Shown piece by piece: positions 34,623 through 43,008 of a stretch of 64,000 bases of DNA. The translations under genes and the position numbers were made by a program. Numbering within the stretch: the stretch's first letter is position 1; every line of letters starts with the position of its first letter. The stretch is from Loktanella sp. 3ANDIMAR09 (GTDB lineage Bacteria > Pseudomonadota > Alphaproteobacteria > Rhodobacterales > Rhodobacteraceae): positions 186,001 to 250,000 of the forward strand of contig NZ_LJAK01000004.1 in the NCBI RefSeq assembly GCF_001420005.1. The letters are read 5' to 3'. The notes under the pieces were generated by a model. The model was not told the origin of the DNA. It was given only the letters and a program-made list of their open reading frames with translations, and ran no database searches.

Positions 34623-34653
34623 TACGATATTTCGTAAATTACGAAATATCGTA
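34623..34653. promoter_or_regulatory. Perfect 31-nt palindrome, operator or upstream activator site
   Basis: TACGATATTTCGTAA, one central A, then TTACGAAATATCGTA: 15-bp arms with no mismatch. It lies 35 nt before the regulator start and 134 nt before the start of the divergent binding-protein gene. Position and symmetry suggest a binding site for the Fis-type helix-turn-helix of the adjacent regulator. Confidence 0.75.
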
Positions 34654-34688
34654 TTGCGTTTGATCGCGTTTGTCCCTCGCATGACCGG

Positions 34689-36545
34689 ATGCAGACCACA
34701 GACAGCCCACACGATTCCCTGCTGGCCGGTGCCTTTGGCCCGACGCTTGTGATTGACCTCGCACAGGACCGTATCCTTGCCGCCACCCCCGAAGCGGTCG
34801 CGCTGTTGGGTGACCCCGCGCTGGTGGGGACGCATTTCGCGCGTTTCATCGCGTCAGGTCTGGATACATTTGTCGTCTTTATCGCCGAGGTTCAGCACCG
34901 CCAAACGGCATGGACGCGCCGCGTGTCCCTGCAAAACGCAGGCGGTGATCCACTGCTGTGCGAGGTGACCGGGCGGGCCCTGCGCCACGATGGCAGGGAT
35001 ATGCTGTTGTTGCATGCGCTGGATCTGGGCGCGCTAGACCAACATGCAGCAGAGGTCGCCGCCGGAAATTTCTACCAGGGCGGGCTGATGGAATGGCAGC
35101 GCGCCCAAAGTTTCTTTGCCGATCTGGAACGTGAAAACCAGTTGATCCTGAATGCCGCAGGCGAAGGCATCTACGGCGTCAATGCCGATGGCAAGACGAC
35201 ATTCGTGAACCGCGCAGCCCAGGAAATGCTGGGGTGGACCACCGAAGACCTGCTGGGTCACGACATCCATGCGAAAATCCACCATCACCACCTGAACGGC
35301 GACCGCTATCCGTCCCATGAATGTCCGATCTACCAGTCGTTCCGGTTCGAACAGGTCAACCGTATCGAGGACGAGGTGTTCTGGCGCAAGGACGGCAAGC
35401 CGATCCGCGTCGAATATGTCTCGACCCCGATTTATGACGGCCCGCAGCTGGTCGGGGCGGTCGTGATCTTTCGCGACATCACGGAACGCTGGGAAAACGA
35501 ACGCAAACTGCGCGACGCGATGGAACAGGTCGCGGCCCTGCGCGACCAGCTGGAAGAGGAAAACGCCTACCTGCAAGAGGCGATCAGCATCGAACGCGCG
35601 CACCACGACATCATCGGGCGTTCGGATGCCATTCGCCGGATCATCACGCAGATCGAACTCGTGGCGCCGACCGACACGACAGTCTTCATCCGCGGCGAAA
35701 GCGGCGTGGGCAAATCGCTGGTGGCCTCGGCCATTCACAAGGCCAGCCCGCGCAAACGGCGGCCCATGATCCATTTCAAGGCCGGGGCAATCACGCCCGA
35801 AAAAGTGGAAAGCGAATTGTTCGGCCAGATGCGCGGGGCCTTTGAGGGCGCGCTCAAGGATCGCCCCGGCAAACTGGAACTGGCCCATGGCGGCACATTG
35901 TTCATCGAGGAAATCGCGGACATCCCCGTGGAACTGCAAGGGCATCTGCTGGATGCCCTGCAGAACCGGCAGGTTGTGCGTCTGGGCGATGATCGCACCC
36001 GCAGTCTGGACCTGCGCGTCATCGCATCCACCAACCGCGATGTGGACCGCGAGGTGCAGGCAGGCCGCCTGCGGCAGGACCTGCTGTTGCACCTTGGGGT
36101 CTTTCCCATCCTGTGCCCGCCCCTGCGCGACCGGCCAGAGGACATACCGATCCTGACAGCGCACCTGCTGCGGCTGGTCTGCAAGAGACTGGGCCGCAAG
36201 GTGCCGGTCGTGACCGAAGGTGCCATGCGCAAGCTGCAACACTATCACTGGCCCGGAAATGTCCGTGAACTGGCAAATGTGATCGAACGCGGTGCCATCG
36301 TGTCGCAGGCGGACAAGCTGCAAATCGAAATCCAGAGTCAGATCGCCCCCGGTGCCCTGCCAAGATCCACCTTGCTGACCGAGGCAGAGGTCGAACACCT
36401 GCGCCGGGCCAACATCATCGCCTGCATGAAAGAGGCCGGCGGGCGGGTGTCGGGCGCACAGGGTGCCGCGGCCTTGTTGGGGATCAAGCCCACAACACTG
36501 TATTCACGGCTGAAAAAACTAGGCCTCAAGGAAGATGACTGGTAG
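34689..36545 (+). CDS. PAS-AAA+-Fis regulator of the enhancer-binding family, with altered motifs
   Basis: A 618-residue regulator: N-terminal PAS-like region (about 10-110), second PAS (about 145-265), a coiled coil (about 265-300), AAA+ domain (about 308-540) and a Fis-type helix-turn-helix (about 568-612). Walker A GESGVGKS (336-343) is intact, but the sigma-54 contact loop reads GAFEGA (383-388) instead of GAFTGA, Walker B FIEE (405-408) instead of the usual aliphatic-DE, the Asn of the Glu switch is missing (HFKAGA, near 363), and the second arginine finger position is His (LRQDLLLHLG). It is divergent from the cyanate operon, so it is its likely regulator, but it may not work with sigma-54. 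Confidence 0.88.
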   Translation: MQTTDSPHDSLLAGAFGPTLVIDLAQDRILAATPEAVALLGDPALVGTHFARFIASGLDTFVVFIAEVQHRQTAWTRRVSLQNAGGDPLLCEVTGRALRHDGRDMLLLHALDLGALDQHAAEVAAGNFYQGGLMEWQRAQSFFADLERENQLILNAAGEGIYGVNADGKTTFVNRAAQEMLGWTTEDLLGHDIHAKIHHHHLNGDRYPSHECPIYQSFRFEQVNRIEDEVFWRKDGKPIRVEYVSTPIYDGPQLVGAVVIFRDITERWENERKLRDAMEQVAALRDQLEEENAYLQEAISIERAHHDIIGRSDAIRRIITQIELVAPTDTTVFIRGESGVGKSLVASAIHKASPRKRRPMIHFKAGAITPEKVESELFGQMRGAFEGALKDRPGKLELAHGGTLFIEEIADIPVELQGHLLDALQNRQVVRLGDDRTRSLDLRVIASTNRDVDREVQAGRLRQDLLLHLGVFPILCPPLRDRPEDIPILTAHLLRLVCKRLGRKVPVVTEGAMRKLQHYHWPGNVRELANVIERGAIVSQADKLQIEIQSQIAPGALPRSTLLTEAEVEHLRRANIIACMKEAGGRVSGAQGAAALLGIKPTTLYSRLKKLGLKEDDW

Positions 36546-36710
36546 CGGGTCGGGAAATGTCGGGCCGGTCTGTCCGCAGGTCCTGAAATGACCCTGCATG
36601 CCGATGCGACGTCTGACCGACGACTCAGGGTACGAAATCACGGCAGCAGATAGGCCAGCCCGTGAATTCCGGGCAAAGCCCGCTAGTTCAGCACGTGGTG
36701 CGGGGCGATC

Positions 36711-38192
36711 ATGCCGGTCCGCACGCCAAAGATCGCCAAGGAGACCGCCATCCGCTTTTCAGTCACTATCGCCCTCATCCTGGTCCTGTCCGCGCTGGGA
36801 CTGACCTACGAGATCGCGGCAGGCCGCGTTCTGGCCCCCTATTTCGGCACATCCCTGCTGACCTGGACAACCGTGATCGCGACGGTTCTGGGTGGGTTTT
36901 CGCTGGGTAGCGCCCTTGGCGGGATCGTGGCGGAACGGCCGCGCGACGTCGCCTTGCGCAATGTGCGCGGCGCGCTGGTGGCGACCGCCGTGCTTATGGC
37001 GGCATCGCCGACGCTGCTCTCGATGGTCTATGCCTGGGGTGCGCGCGGCACGGGGGGCATGTTTTTCAGCGTGCTGATCGTGTTCTTTCCAGCCTCGGTT
37101 CTGGTCACACTGACTTCTCCGCTGCTTGCCAAGCTTGCGATGGAAGCGCGGCCGGGCCGAGAGGGATCGTCACTGGGTTTCGTGCTGGCCGCGGGGTCCG
37201 TCGGGGCCATTTTCGGTGCCATCCTCGCCGGTTTCGTCACCTTGCCCCTTATTGGGTCGACGGCGACCTTTGCCGCTTGCGGTGTGATCGCCCTGCTCTG
37301 CCTGCCGTGGGTGCGCGGCGGCGCTGCCGGCGACACGGGTGTCACCCTCGCTGCTGCGGGTTTCGTAGGTTTTGCCGGCCTGGCGGGTTCCCCGGCCTGC
37401 CAGTACGAATCCGGCCTGTCCTGCCTGACCGTCGTCCAGCGCGGTGACGCGGTTCAACTGGTGTCCGACGGCACCATGCAAGCCGCCGAACAACGCACGC
37501 CGGCCCAAGGGTCGGACGGCACTGTCGGGCTTGCGCTGGATTACACCCAATGGCTTTGGGATCGGATGGACCGCGATCTGGGGTCCGATGCATCCGTGCT
37601 GTTTGTCGGTGGCGGTGGCTATACCCTGCCGACCAAACTGCTTGCCACGCGACCGCAATCGCATGCGACAGCCGTCGAAATTGATCCATTGGTCACCGAT
37701 GTCGTGCGACGGCACATGCCCCGTGCCGCCGACATGATCGCGCAGACCGGATATGACGCGTCACAAGACGGTGCCGACGGTCGGCTGGGCATCATTCACG
37801 CCGACGGGCGCATCTACCTGAACGAGACCGATCAGCGCTTTGATGCGGTGGTGATGGATGCGTTTTCGTCCGGTTCGGTTCCCGCGCATCTGGTCACGCG
37901 CGAGGCATTCGCCCGTCTGCGCGACATCGTCGATGGCCCGGTTTACGTCAACCTGCTGGACCGGCCCGACGGTCCGCTTGCTCGCGGTGTCAACGCGATC
38001 CTCAAGGAGATCTACCCTCAGGTTCAGGCCGTACAGGGCGAGGTCTATGCCTCGGGCCGCGCCAACATCCTGTTCGCAGCGTCGCTGCAACCGTTGACAC
38101 CGCTGGACAGCCTGCCGGACGGCTACGGCGCGACCCGCATTTCCGACGCGCGCGCCTTTACCGATGACCGCGGATGGGTCGGACACCGGTAA
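36711..38192 (+). CDS. Fused membrane transporter-like / spermidine synthase-like protein
   Basis: A 493-residue fusion. About residues 10-215 hold several hydrophobic helices (early LGLTYEIAAGRVLAPYFGTS) of the MFS-like membrane half; about 235-493 form a spermidine-synthase-type methyltransferase fold with VGGGGYTLPTKLL, VEIDPLV and MDAFSSGSVPAHLVTREAF. The two halves are a common fused family of unknown substrate. The start at 36711 has GGGGCG before it. A terminator follows. It may transfer an aminopropyl or methyl group at the membrane; no evidence decides. Confidence 0.82.
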   Translation: MPVRTPKIAKETAIRFSVTIALILVLSALGLTYEIAAGRVLAPYFGTSLLTWTTVIATVLGGFSLGSALGGIVAERPRDVALRNVRGALVATAVLMAASPTLLSMVYAWGARGTGGMFFSVLIVFFPASVLVTLTSPLLAKLAMEARPGREGSSLGFVLAAGSVGAIFGAILAGFVTLPLIGSTATFAACGVIALLCLPWVRGGAAGDTGVTLAAAGFVGFAGLAGSPACQYESGLSCLTVVQRGDAVQLVSDGTMQAAEQRTPAQGSDGTVGLALDYTQWLWDRMDRDLGSDASVLFVGGGGYTLPTKLLATRPQSHATAVEIDPLVTDVVRRHMPRAADMIAQTGYDASQDGADGRLGIIHADGRIYLNETDQRFDAVVMDAFSSGSVPAHLVTREAFARLRDIVDGPVYVNLLDRPDGPLARGVNAILKEIYPQVQAVQGEVYASGRANILFAASLQPLTPLDSLPDGYGATRISDARAFTDDRGWVGHR

Positions 38193-38255
38193 GTCGCGCA
38201 ACCGGCACGCCCCTGCAGGCGACGGCCGCCAACTCCGCCAAGTTCCGTATCAACC

Positions 38256-38288
38256 GGGGCAACCCGACCAGCCGGGTCTGCCCCTTTT
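38256..38288 (+). terminator. Terminator after the fused spermidine-synthase-like gene
   Basis: GGGGCA-ACCCG (38256-38266) pairs with CGGGT (38273-38277) and TGCCCC (38279-38284), one bulged C, followed by TTTT (38285-38288). It lies 64 nt after the stop and just before the convergent proB gene. Confidence 0.75.
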
Positions 38289-38301
38289 GAAGGCCGCGTC
38301 C

Positions 38302-39462
38302 CTAGGCTGGAACCACGACCTTTGGGTCCTCTGCCGGCGCGTCCAAGGGCAGGTGATTTTCGGCCAGAACCAGCAGGTTCTCGATCCCGATCACGTCACT
38401 TTGCGTCTTGTAGCCAATCAGATCCTCGACGGCCATGTCGCTGTGCCGGGCCATCAGCATCGTCTCTTCGGACGAAAAGTTGGTCAGCCCGCGCGCGACC
38501 TCTGCCCCGCTTTCGTCATAGACGTGCAGGACGTCACCCTTGGTGAAATCACCCTGAATGGACAGGATGTCATGACGTGACACCCCGCAATCACCCGCGA
38601 CCACGGCCGCCGCGACATTGTCAGGCACCACCAGCGTTCCCGACACCTGCAACCGATTGCTGAGCCAGACCATCAACGGCGATGCCGCCTTGCCAGTCAC
38701 ACGGCAGCGGGTGAAACGCCGCTCGTTCGCCAGGACAGAGGAAATCGGCCGTTCGATGATCCCCTCGGCGATGATCGTCTCAACCCCTGCGTTCTGGGCC
38801 ATGTTCGCCGCCTGCATCTTGGTCAGCATACCACCACTGCCCAGCGCGCTGATCGCGGTCGTTGAATCCAGATGTTCGCTGACATCGTCGATCTCGGCGA
38901 TGAACTGCGCGCCGGGTTCCGCCGGATTACGGTCATACAGGCCGTCCACGCTGGTCAGGATGACCAGCAGATCGGCGTCGACCATCTGGGCCACCTTGGC
39001 TGACAGGCGGTCGTTGTCGCCCACGCGCAGGTCACGGGTGGCCACGGAATCGTTTTCATTGATGATCGGCAGGATGTCGTTTTCGAACAACCGCAGCATC
39101 GTGTTCTTGATGTTCAAAAACCGTCGACGTTCTTCCATGTCGCCGACCGAAACCAGCATTTGCGCGACGTCCATGTTATGTTCTGACGCGATCTGCCGGT
39201 AGGCGTTCATCAGCAGCGGCTGGCCACATGCAGCGGCCGCCTGCTTGTCCAGAATGCCCGCATCCTCGGGCCGTTTGCCCACCATGTTGAGGCCCAGCGC
39301 CACCGATCCTGACGATGTCAGAATGACGTCGTGGCCCTCTTTCTTGAGGCGCGCCAGATCGCTGAGCAGGCCGTTGATGAACGCGTAGCGCAGGGTGAGG
39401 TTTTCGTCATTGGCCAGCAGGCTTGATCCGATCTTGACGACGATTTTCTTGTTCTTCGGCAT
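38302..39462 (-). CDS. proB: Glutamate 5-kinase
   Basis: A 386-residue enzyme for the first step of proline synthesis (glutamate to glutamyl-5-phosphate). The amino-acid kinase domain begins KIGSSLLANDE and includes TSSGSVALG, NENDSVATRDLRVGDND and GSGGMLTKMQAA; the C-terminal PUA domain spans about 275-355. CCGGAGG lies before the ATG. It is divergent from proC-proA with a 273-nt gap, an order different from the usual proBA. Normal length and all motifs indicate a working gene. Confidence 0.94.
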   Translation of the reverse strand: MPKNKKIVVKIGSSLLANDENLTLRYAFINGLLSDLARLKKEGHDVILTSSGSVALGLNMVGKRPEDAGILDKQAAAACGQPLLMNAYRQIASEHNMDVAQMLVSVGDMEERRRFLNIKNTMLRLFENDILPIINENDSVATRDLRVGDNDRLSAKVAQMVDADLLVILTSVDGLYDRNPAEPGAQFIAEIDDVSEHLDSTTAISALGSGGMLTKMQAANMAQNAGVETIIAEGIIERPISSVLANERRFTRCRVTGKAASPLMVWLSNRLQVSGTLVVPDNVAAAVVAGDCGVSRHDILSIQGDFTKGDVLHVYDESGAEVARGLTNFSSEETMLMARHSDMAVEDLIGYKTQSDVIGIENLLVLAENHLPLDAPAEDPKVVVPA

Positions 39463-39735
39463 GGGTGCCTCCGGTAATTTCCTGTTTTGACTGGCAAAAT
39501 ACCGATCGGTTTGCGTCGCGTGACGCAGCCCTGTAGCACTGCCAACTCAATGATTCGCCGACGTGTAACACGGACTGGCCCCCCTAGCGCAAACAGGTTG
39601 CCGGGCGGGGCGGCGGGTTGGCAGGCCAGCGCCACCAGCGCGGCAAGCGCCGATTTCCCGGCGCTGCAAGGCCCGCGATGCTGCATTGCAGCGCCCGCGG
39701 ACCGCGGCCCGAAGGCAAGCATGAGGGAGACGAAG

Positions 39736-40515
39736 ATGAACATACTTTTGATCGGCTGCGGCAAGATGGGCGGCGCCATGCTGCGACAGTGGGTGCGCCA
39801 GGGTGAACACAGCTTTACGGTCGCAGATCCGGCCGCAGACGACCTGCCCGGTGGCGTGCGCCATGTGTCAAAAGCGACAGATTTGCCGTCACAATCCTTT
39901 GACGTCGTGATGATCGCGATCAAGCCGCAGGCCATCGCTGACGTTCTGCCGGATTACGCGCATGCGCTGAGGGAGAACGGCACTTTCGTGTCCATCGCGG
40001 CGGGCACCAGCGTCGCCTCACTACAAAACGTTGTGGGCGATGCGGCCATCGTGCGCGTCATGCCGAATATGGCGGCACTGGTCGGGATGGGCGTGTCGGG
40101 GCTCTATGCCAACGCCCGGTGCACAGCCGAACAGACCCGCCAGATCGTGGCGCTGATCGACCAGACCGGGACCTGCATTCCCGTCGACAGCGAAGACAGG
40201 ATCGACCGTCTGACCGCCGTCAGCGGCAGCGGGCCGGGCTATGTGTTCGAGATCTTGCGCAGCTATGTCGCCGCCGCCGAAGAACTTGGCTTTGACCACG
40301 ACACCGCCCGCACGCTGGTTCTTGACACGCTCTCCGGCACGGTCGAAGCCGCACGCCAGTCGGACCAGACGCTCGCGGCGCTGCGCAATTCTGTCACCAG
40401 CAAGAACGGCACCACGCAGGCCGGTCTGTCTGCACTCATGCGTGACGGTCAGCTGGACGCCCTTTTCCAGGACACACTGCAATCCGCTTATGCGCGGGCC
40501 GTCGAACTCAAGTAA
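39736..40515 (+). CDS. proC: Pyrroline-5-carboxylate reductase
   Basis: A 259-residue NAD(P)H-dependent enzyme for the last step of proline synthesis. The Rossmann motif is LLIGCGKMGGAM at residues 3-14; the substrate-binding region VSGSGPGYVFEIL near 160-172 and the C-terminal SKNGTTQAGL are typical. The start at 39736 has GAGGGAGA before it and fits the family; the longer frame is not needed. It is 36 nt before proA on the same strand. Confidence 0.93.
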   Translation: MNILLIGCGKMGGAMLRQWVRQGEHSFTVADPAADDLPGGVRHVSKATDLPSQSFDVVMIAIKPQAIADVLPDYAHALRENGTFVSIAAGTSVASLQNVVGDAAIVRVMPNMAALVGMGVSGLYANARCTAEQTRQIVALIDQTGTCIPVDSEDRIDRLTAVSGSGPGYVFEILRSYVAAAEELGFDHDTARTLVLDTLSGTVEAARQSDQTLAALRNSVTSKNGTTQAGLSALMRDGQLDALFQDTLQSAYARAVELK

Positions 40516-40551
40516 TTTGAAGCGGTCAGATGACCGCAGAAAGGATGCAAG

Positions 40552-41832
40552 ATGAACACCATGCACCCCGATCCGAAAACCACTAACATCACCGCCGTCA
40601 TCGATGACCTTGGCCGCCGGGCCAAGGCAGCGGCGCGCGACCTGGCAATGGCCAGCACCCAAGACCGCAACCGCGCCTTGACCGAGGCAGCAGCGGCCCT
40701 GCGCGCCGCGACGGACGATATTCTGGCCGCGAATGCCAAGGACCTCGACAGCATCGCAGGCAGCGACAAGGACGCGGCATTCGTCGACCGGCTGACCCTG
40801 ACAGACGACCGCGTCGCGGCAATGGCCGATGCACTGGACGCGATTGCAGCACAGGACGATCCGCTAGGCCGGACGCTGGCCACCTTTGACCGCCCGAACG
40901 GGCTGAAAATCGACCGCGTCAGCGTGCCCATCGGCGTGATCGCGATGATCTATGAATCGCGCCCCAACGTCGGGTCCGACGCCGGTGCGCTTTGCATCAA
41001 GTCGGGCAATGCCGTGATCCTGCGCGGCGGATCGGAAAGCCTGCATTCCTCGCGTGTGATCGTCGATTGTCTGGCCCGCGGACTGGTGGCGGCAGGCCTG
41101 CCGCGGGACGCCGTGCAGCTGGTCGACACGCGCGACCGTGCCGCGGTCAAGGCGCTGCTGCACAGCATCGACACTGTCGATCTTGCCATTCCGCGCGGCG
41201 GCCGTGGCCTTGTGTCGCTGGTCCAGCGCGAGGCGCGCGTGCCGACCCTGCTGCATCTGGACGGCAACAACCACACCTATGTCCATGAAAGTGCCGACCT
41301 CGAAAAGGCGATCGGCCTTGTCCGGAACGCCAAGATGCGCCGCACCGGCATTTGCGGTGCCACGGAATGCGTGGTCGTCGATGCAGCCATCGCAGACACC
41401 TTTTTGCCCAAGCTGGCCGCCGCGATGCCGGACTGCGAACTGCGCGGCGATGATCCTGCACGGCGCATCCTGCCTGACATCACCCCTGCAAGTGATGACG
41501 ACTGGCACACCGAATACCTCAGCAACATCATGTCCGTCAGGGTTGTCGATGACGCGGCAGAGGGGATCGCCTTTGTTCAGGGGCATTCATCGGGGCATAC
41601 GGATGCCATCGTGGCCGAGGACAAGGCGACAGCGCGACGCTTCATGGCGGCAGTCGATTCCGCCGTGGTGATGCACAATGCCTCGACGCAGTTTTCCGAC
41701 GGCGGTGAATTCGGCATGGGTGCCGAAATCGGAATCGCGACGGGCAAAATGCACGCCCGCGGCCCCGTTGGCGCAGAACAGCTGACCAGCTTCAAATACC
41801 TTGTCTTTGGTGATGGTCAGCAGAGGGACTAG
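40552..41832 (+). CDS. proA: Gamma-glutamyl phosphate reductase
   Basis: A 426-residue enzyme for the second step of proline synthesis, glutamyl-5-phosphate to the semialdehyde. It belongs to the aldehyde dehydrogenase superfamily; the active-site Cys is in [16 protein letters not shown] near 270 and the region [20 protein letters not shown] is diagnostic. GAAAGGA precedes the ATG. It follows proC; together with divergent proB all three proline genes are in one place. Confidence 0.95.
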   Translation: MNTMHPDPKTTNITAVIDDLGRRAKAAARDLAMASTQDRNRALTEAAAALRAATDDILAANAKDLDSIAGSDKDAAFVDRLTLTDDRVAAMADALDAIAAQDDPLGRTLATFDRPNGLKIDRVSVPIGVIAMIYESRPNVGSDAGALCIKSGNAVILRGGSESLHSSRVIVDCLARGLVAAGLPRDAVQLVDTRDRAAVKALLHSIDTVDLAIPRGGRGLVSLVQREARVPTLLHLDGNNHTYVHESADLEKAIGLVRNAKMRRTGICGATECVVVDAAIADTFLPKLAAAMPDCELRGDDPARRILPDITPASDDDWHTEYLSNIMSVRVVDDAAEGIAFVQGHSSGHTDAIVAEDKATARRFMAAVDSAVVMHNASTQFSDGGEFGMGAEIGIATGKMHARGPVGAEQLTSFKYLVFGDGQQRD

Positions 41833-41851
41833 AAACCTCTGCCGCCCGGTT

Positions 41852-41878
41852 GCGGTGGCTGTCTATGGTTGCCACCGC
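41852..41878. terminator. Stem-loop after proA
   Basis: GCGGTGGC (41852-41859) pairs perfectly with GCCACCGC (41871-41878) around an 11-nt loop, 20 nt after proA and before the convergent isomerase gene. No T tract. Confidence 0.5.
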
Positions 41879-41955
41879 TGATGATGCGCACCTGCCCTGC
41901 GTCCTGTGTTGGGCCATGCAGGCTTGATCGGGGCGCAGACAGGACTGGACCTGTG

Positions 41956-43008
41956 TTACAGGCCCAGCATCCGCTTGTTCATCGCGTCATCCGTGCCGCC
42001 TGCGGCGAAATCGTCAAAAGCATGCGGCGTGACCCGGATGATATGGTCACGCACGAATTGCGCCCCTTCGCGTGCACCATCCTCGGGATGTTTCAGCGCA
42101 CATTCCCATTCCACCACGGCCCAGCCGTCGAAATCATTGGCCGCCATCTTGGAAAACACGGCCCCGAAATCGACCTGACCGTCGCCCAGTGACCGGAACC
42201 GGCCAGCGCGGTCCACCCAAGACTGGTATCCGCCATAGACGCCCTGCCGACCGGTTGGATTGAATTCTGCGTCCTTGACGTGGAACATGCCGATCACGTC
42301 GCGGTAGATGTCGATGTTGTCCAGATAGTCGAGACACTGAAGGACATAGTGCGACGGGTCATACAGCATCTTGGCCCGCGCGTGGTTTTTCACCCGTTCC
42401 AGAAACATTTCGAACGTCACGCCGTCGTGCAGGTCCTCGCCCGGATGGATTTCATAGCACAGATCGACGCCGCAACCGTCCGCATGATCCAGAATGGGCC
42501 GCCATCGTGCCGCGAGTTCATCGAACGCCGCCTCGACCAGCCCTGCCGGGCGCTGTGGCCAGGGATAGACATAGGGCCAGGCCAGCGCGCCGGAAAAGGT
42601 CGCCTGCGCCGTCAGGCCCAGTCTGGCGGATGCATCCAGCGCCTTTTTCACCTGATCCACCGCCCAGACCTGCCGCGCCTTGGGGTCGCCATGAACGGAC
42701 GGTGTGGCAAAACCGTCAAAGCCCAGATCATAGGCAGGATGGACCGCGACCAGCTGCCCCTGAAGGTGGGTGGACAGTTCCGTGACCGTGATACCGTTGT
42801 CGGCGGCCTGACCTTTCCATTCGTCGCAGTAGGTCTGACTTGTCGCAGCCTTGTCCAGATCAATCAGACGGGTGTCCCAACTGGGGACCTGCACACCGTC
42901 ATAGCCGACCTCCCTGGCCCATTTGGTGATGCTGTCCCAACTGTCGAAGGGGGCTTCGTCACTTGCAAATTGCGCCAGAAACAGCGCCGGTCCCTTGATC
43001 GTTTTCAA
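41956..43008 (-). CDS. Sugar phosphate isomerase/epimerase family protein
   Basis: A 350-residue TIM-barrel protein of the xylose-isomerase-like (AP endonuclease 2) superfamily. Probable metal ligands include Glu in CYEIHPGED, Asp/His in MLYDPSHYVLQ and MFHVKDAEF, and Glu in WAVVEWECAL. The family acts on sugars or inositol derivatives; the exact substrate is unknown. It is the last gene of the glycan operon and overlaps the GH43 stop by four bases. Confidence 0.84.
   Translation of the reverse strand: MKTIKGPALFLAQFASDEAPFDSWDSITKWAREVGYDGVQVPSWDTRLIDLDKAATSQTYCDEWKGQAADNGITVTELSTHLQGQLVAVHPAYDLGFDGFATPSVHGDPKARQVWAVDQVKKALDASARLGLTAQATFSGALAWPYVYPWPQRPAGLVEAAFDELAARWRPILDHADGCGVDLCYEIHPGEDLHDGVTFEMFLERVKNHARAKMLYDPSHYVLQCLDYLDNIDIYRDVIGMFHVKDAEFNPTGRQGVYGGYQSWVDRAGRFRSLGDGQVDFGAVFSKMAANDFDGWAVVEWECALKHPEDGAREGAQFVRDHIIRVTPHAFDDFAAGGTDDAMNKRMLGL

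Noticed and set aside
34490-34688. Sigma-54 promoter before the cyanate operon
   Set aside because: No TGGCAC-N5-TTGC type box was found on either strand in the gap.
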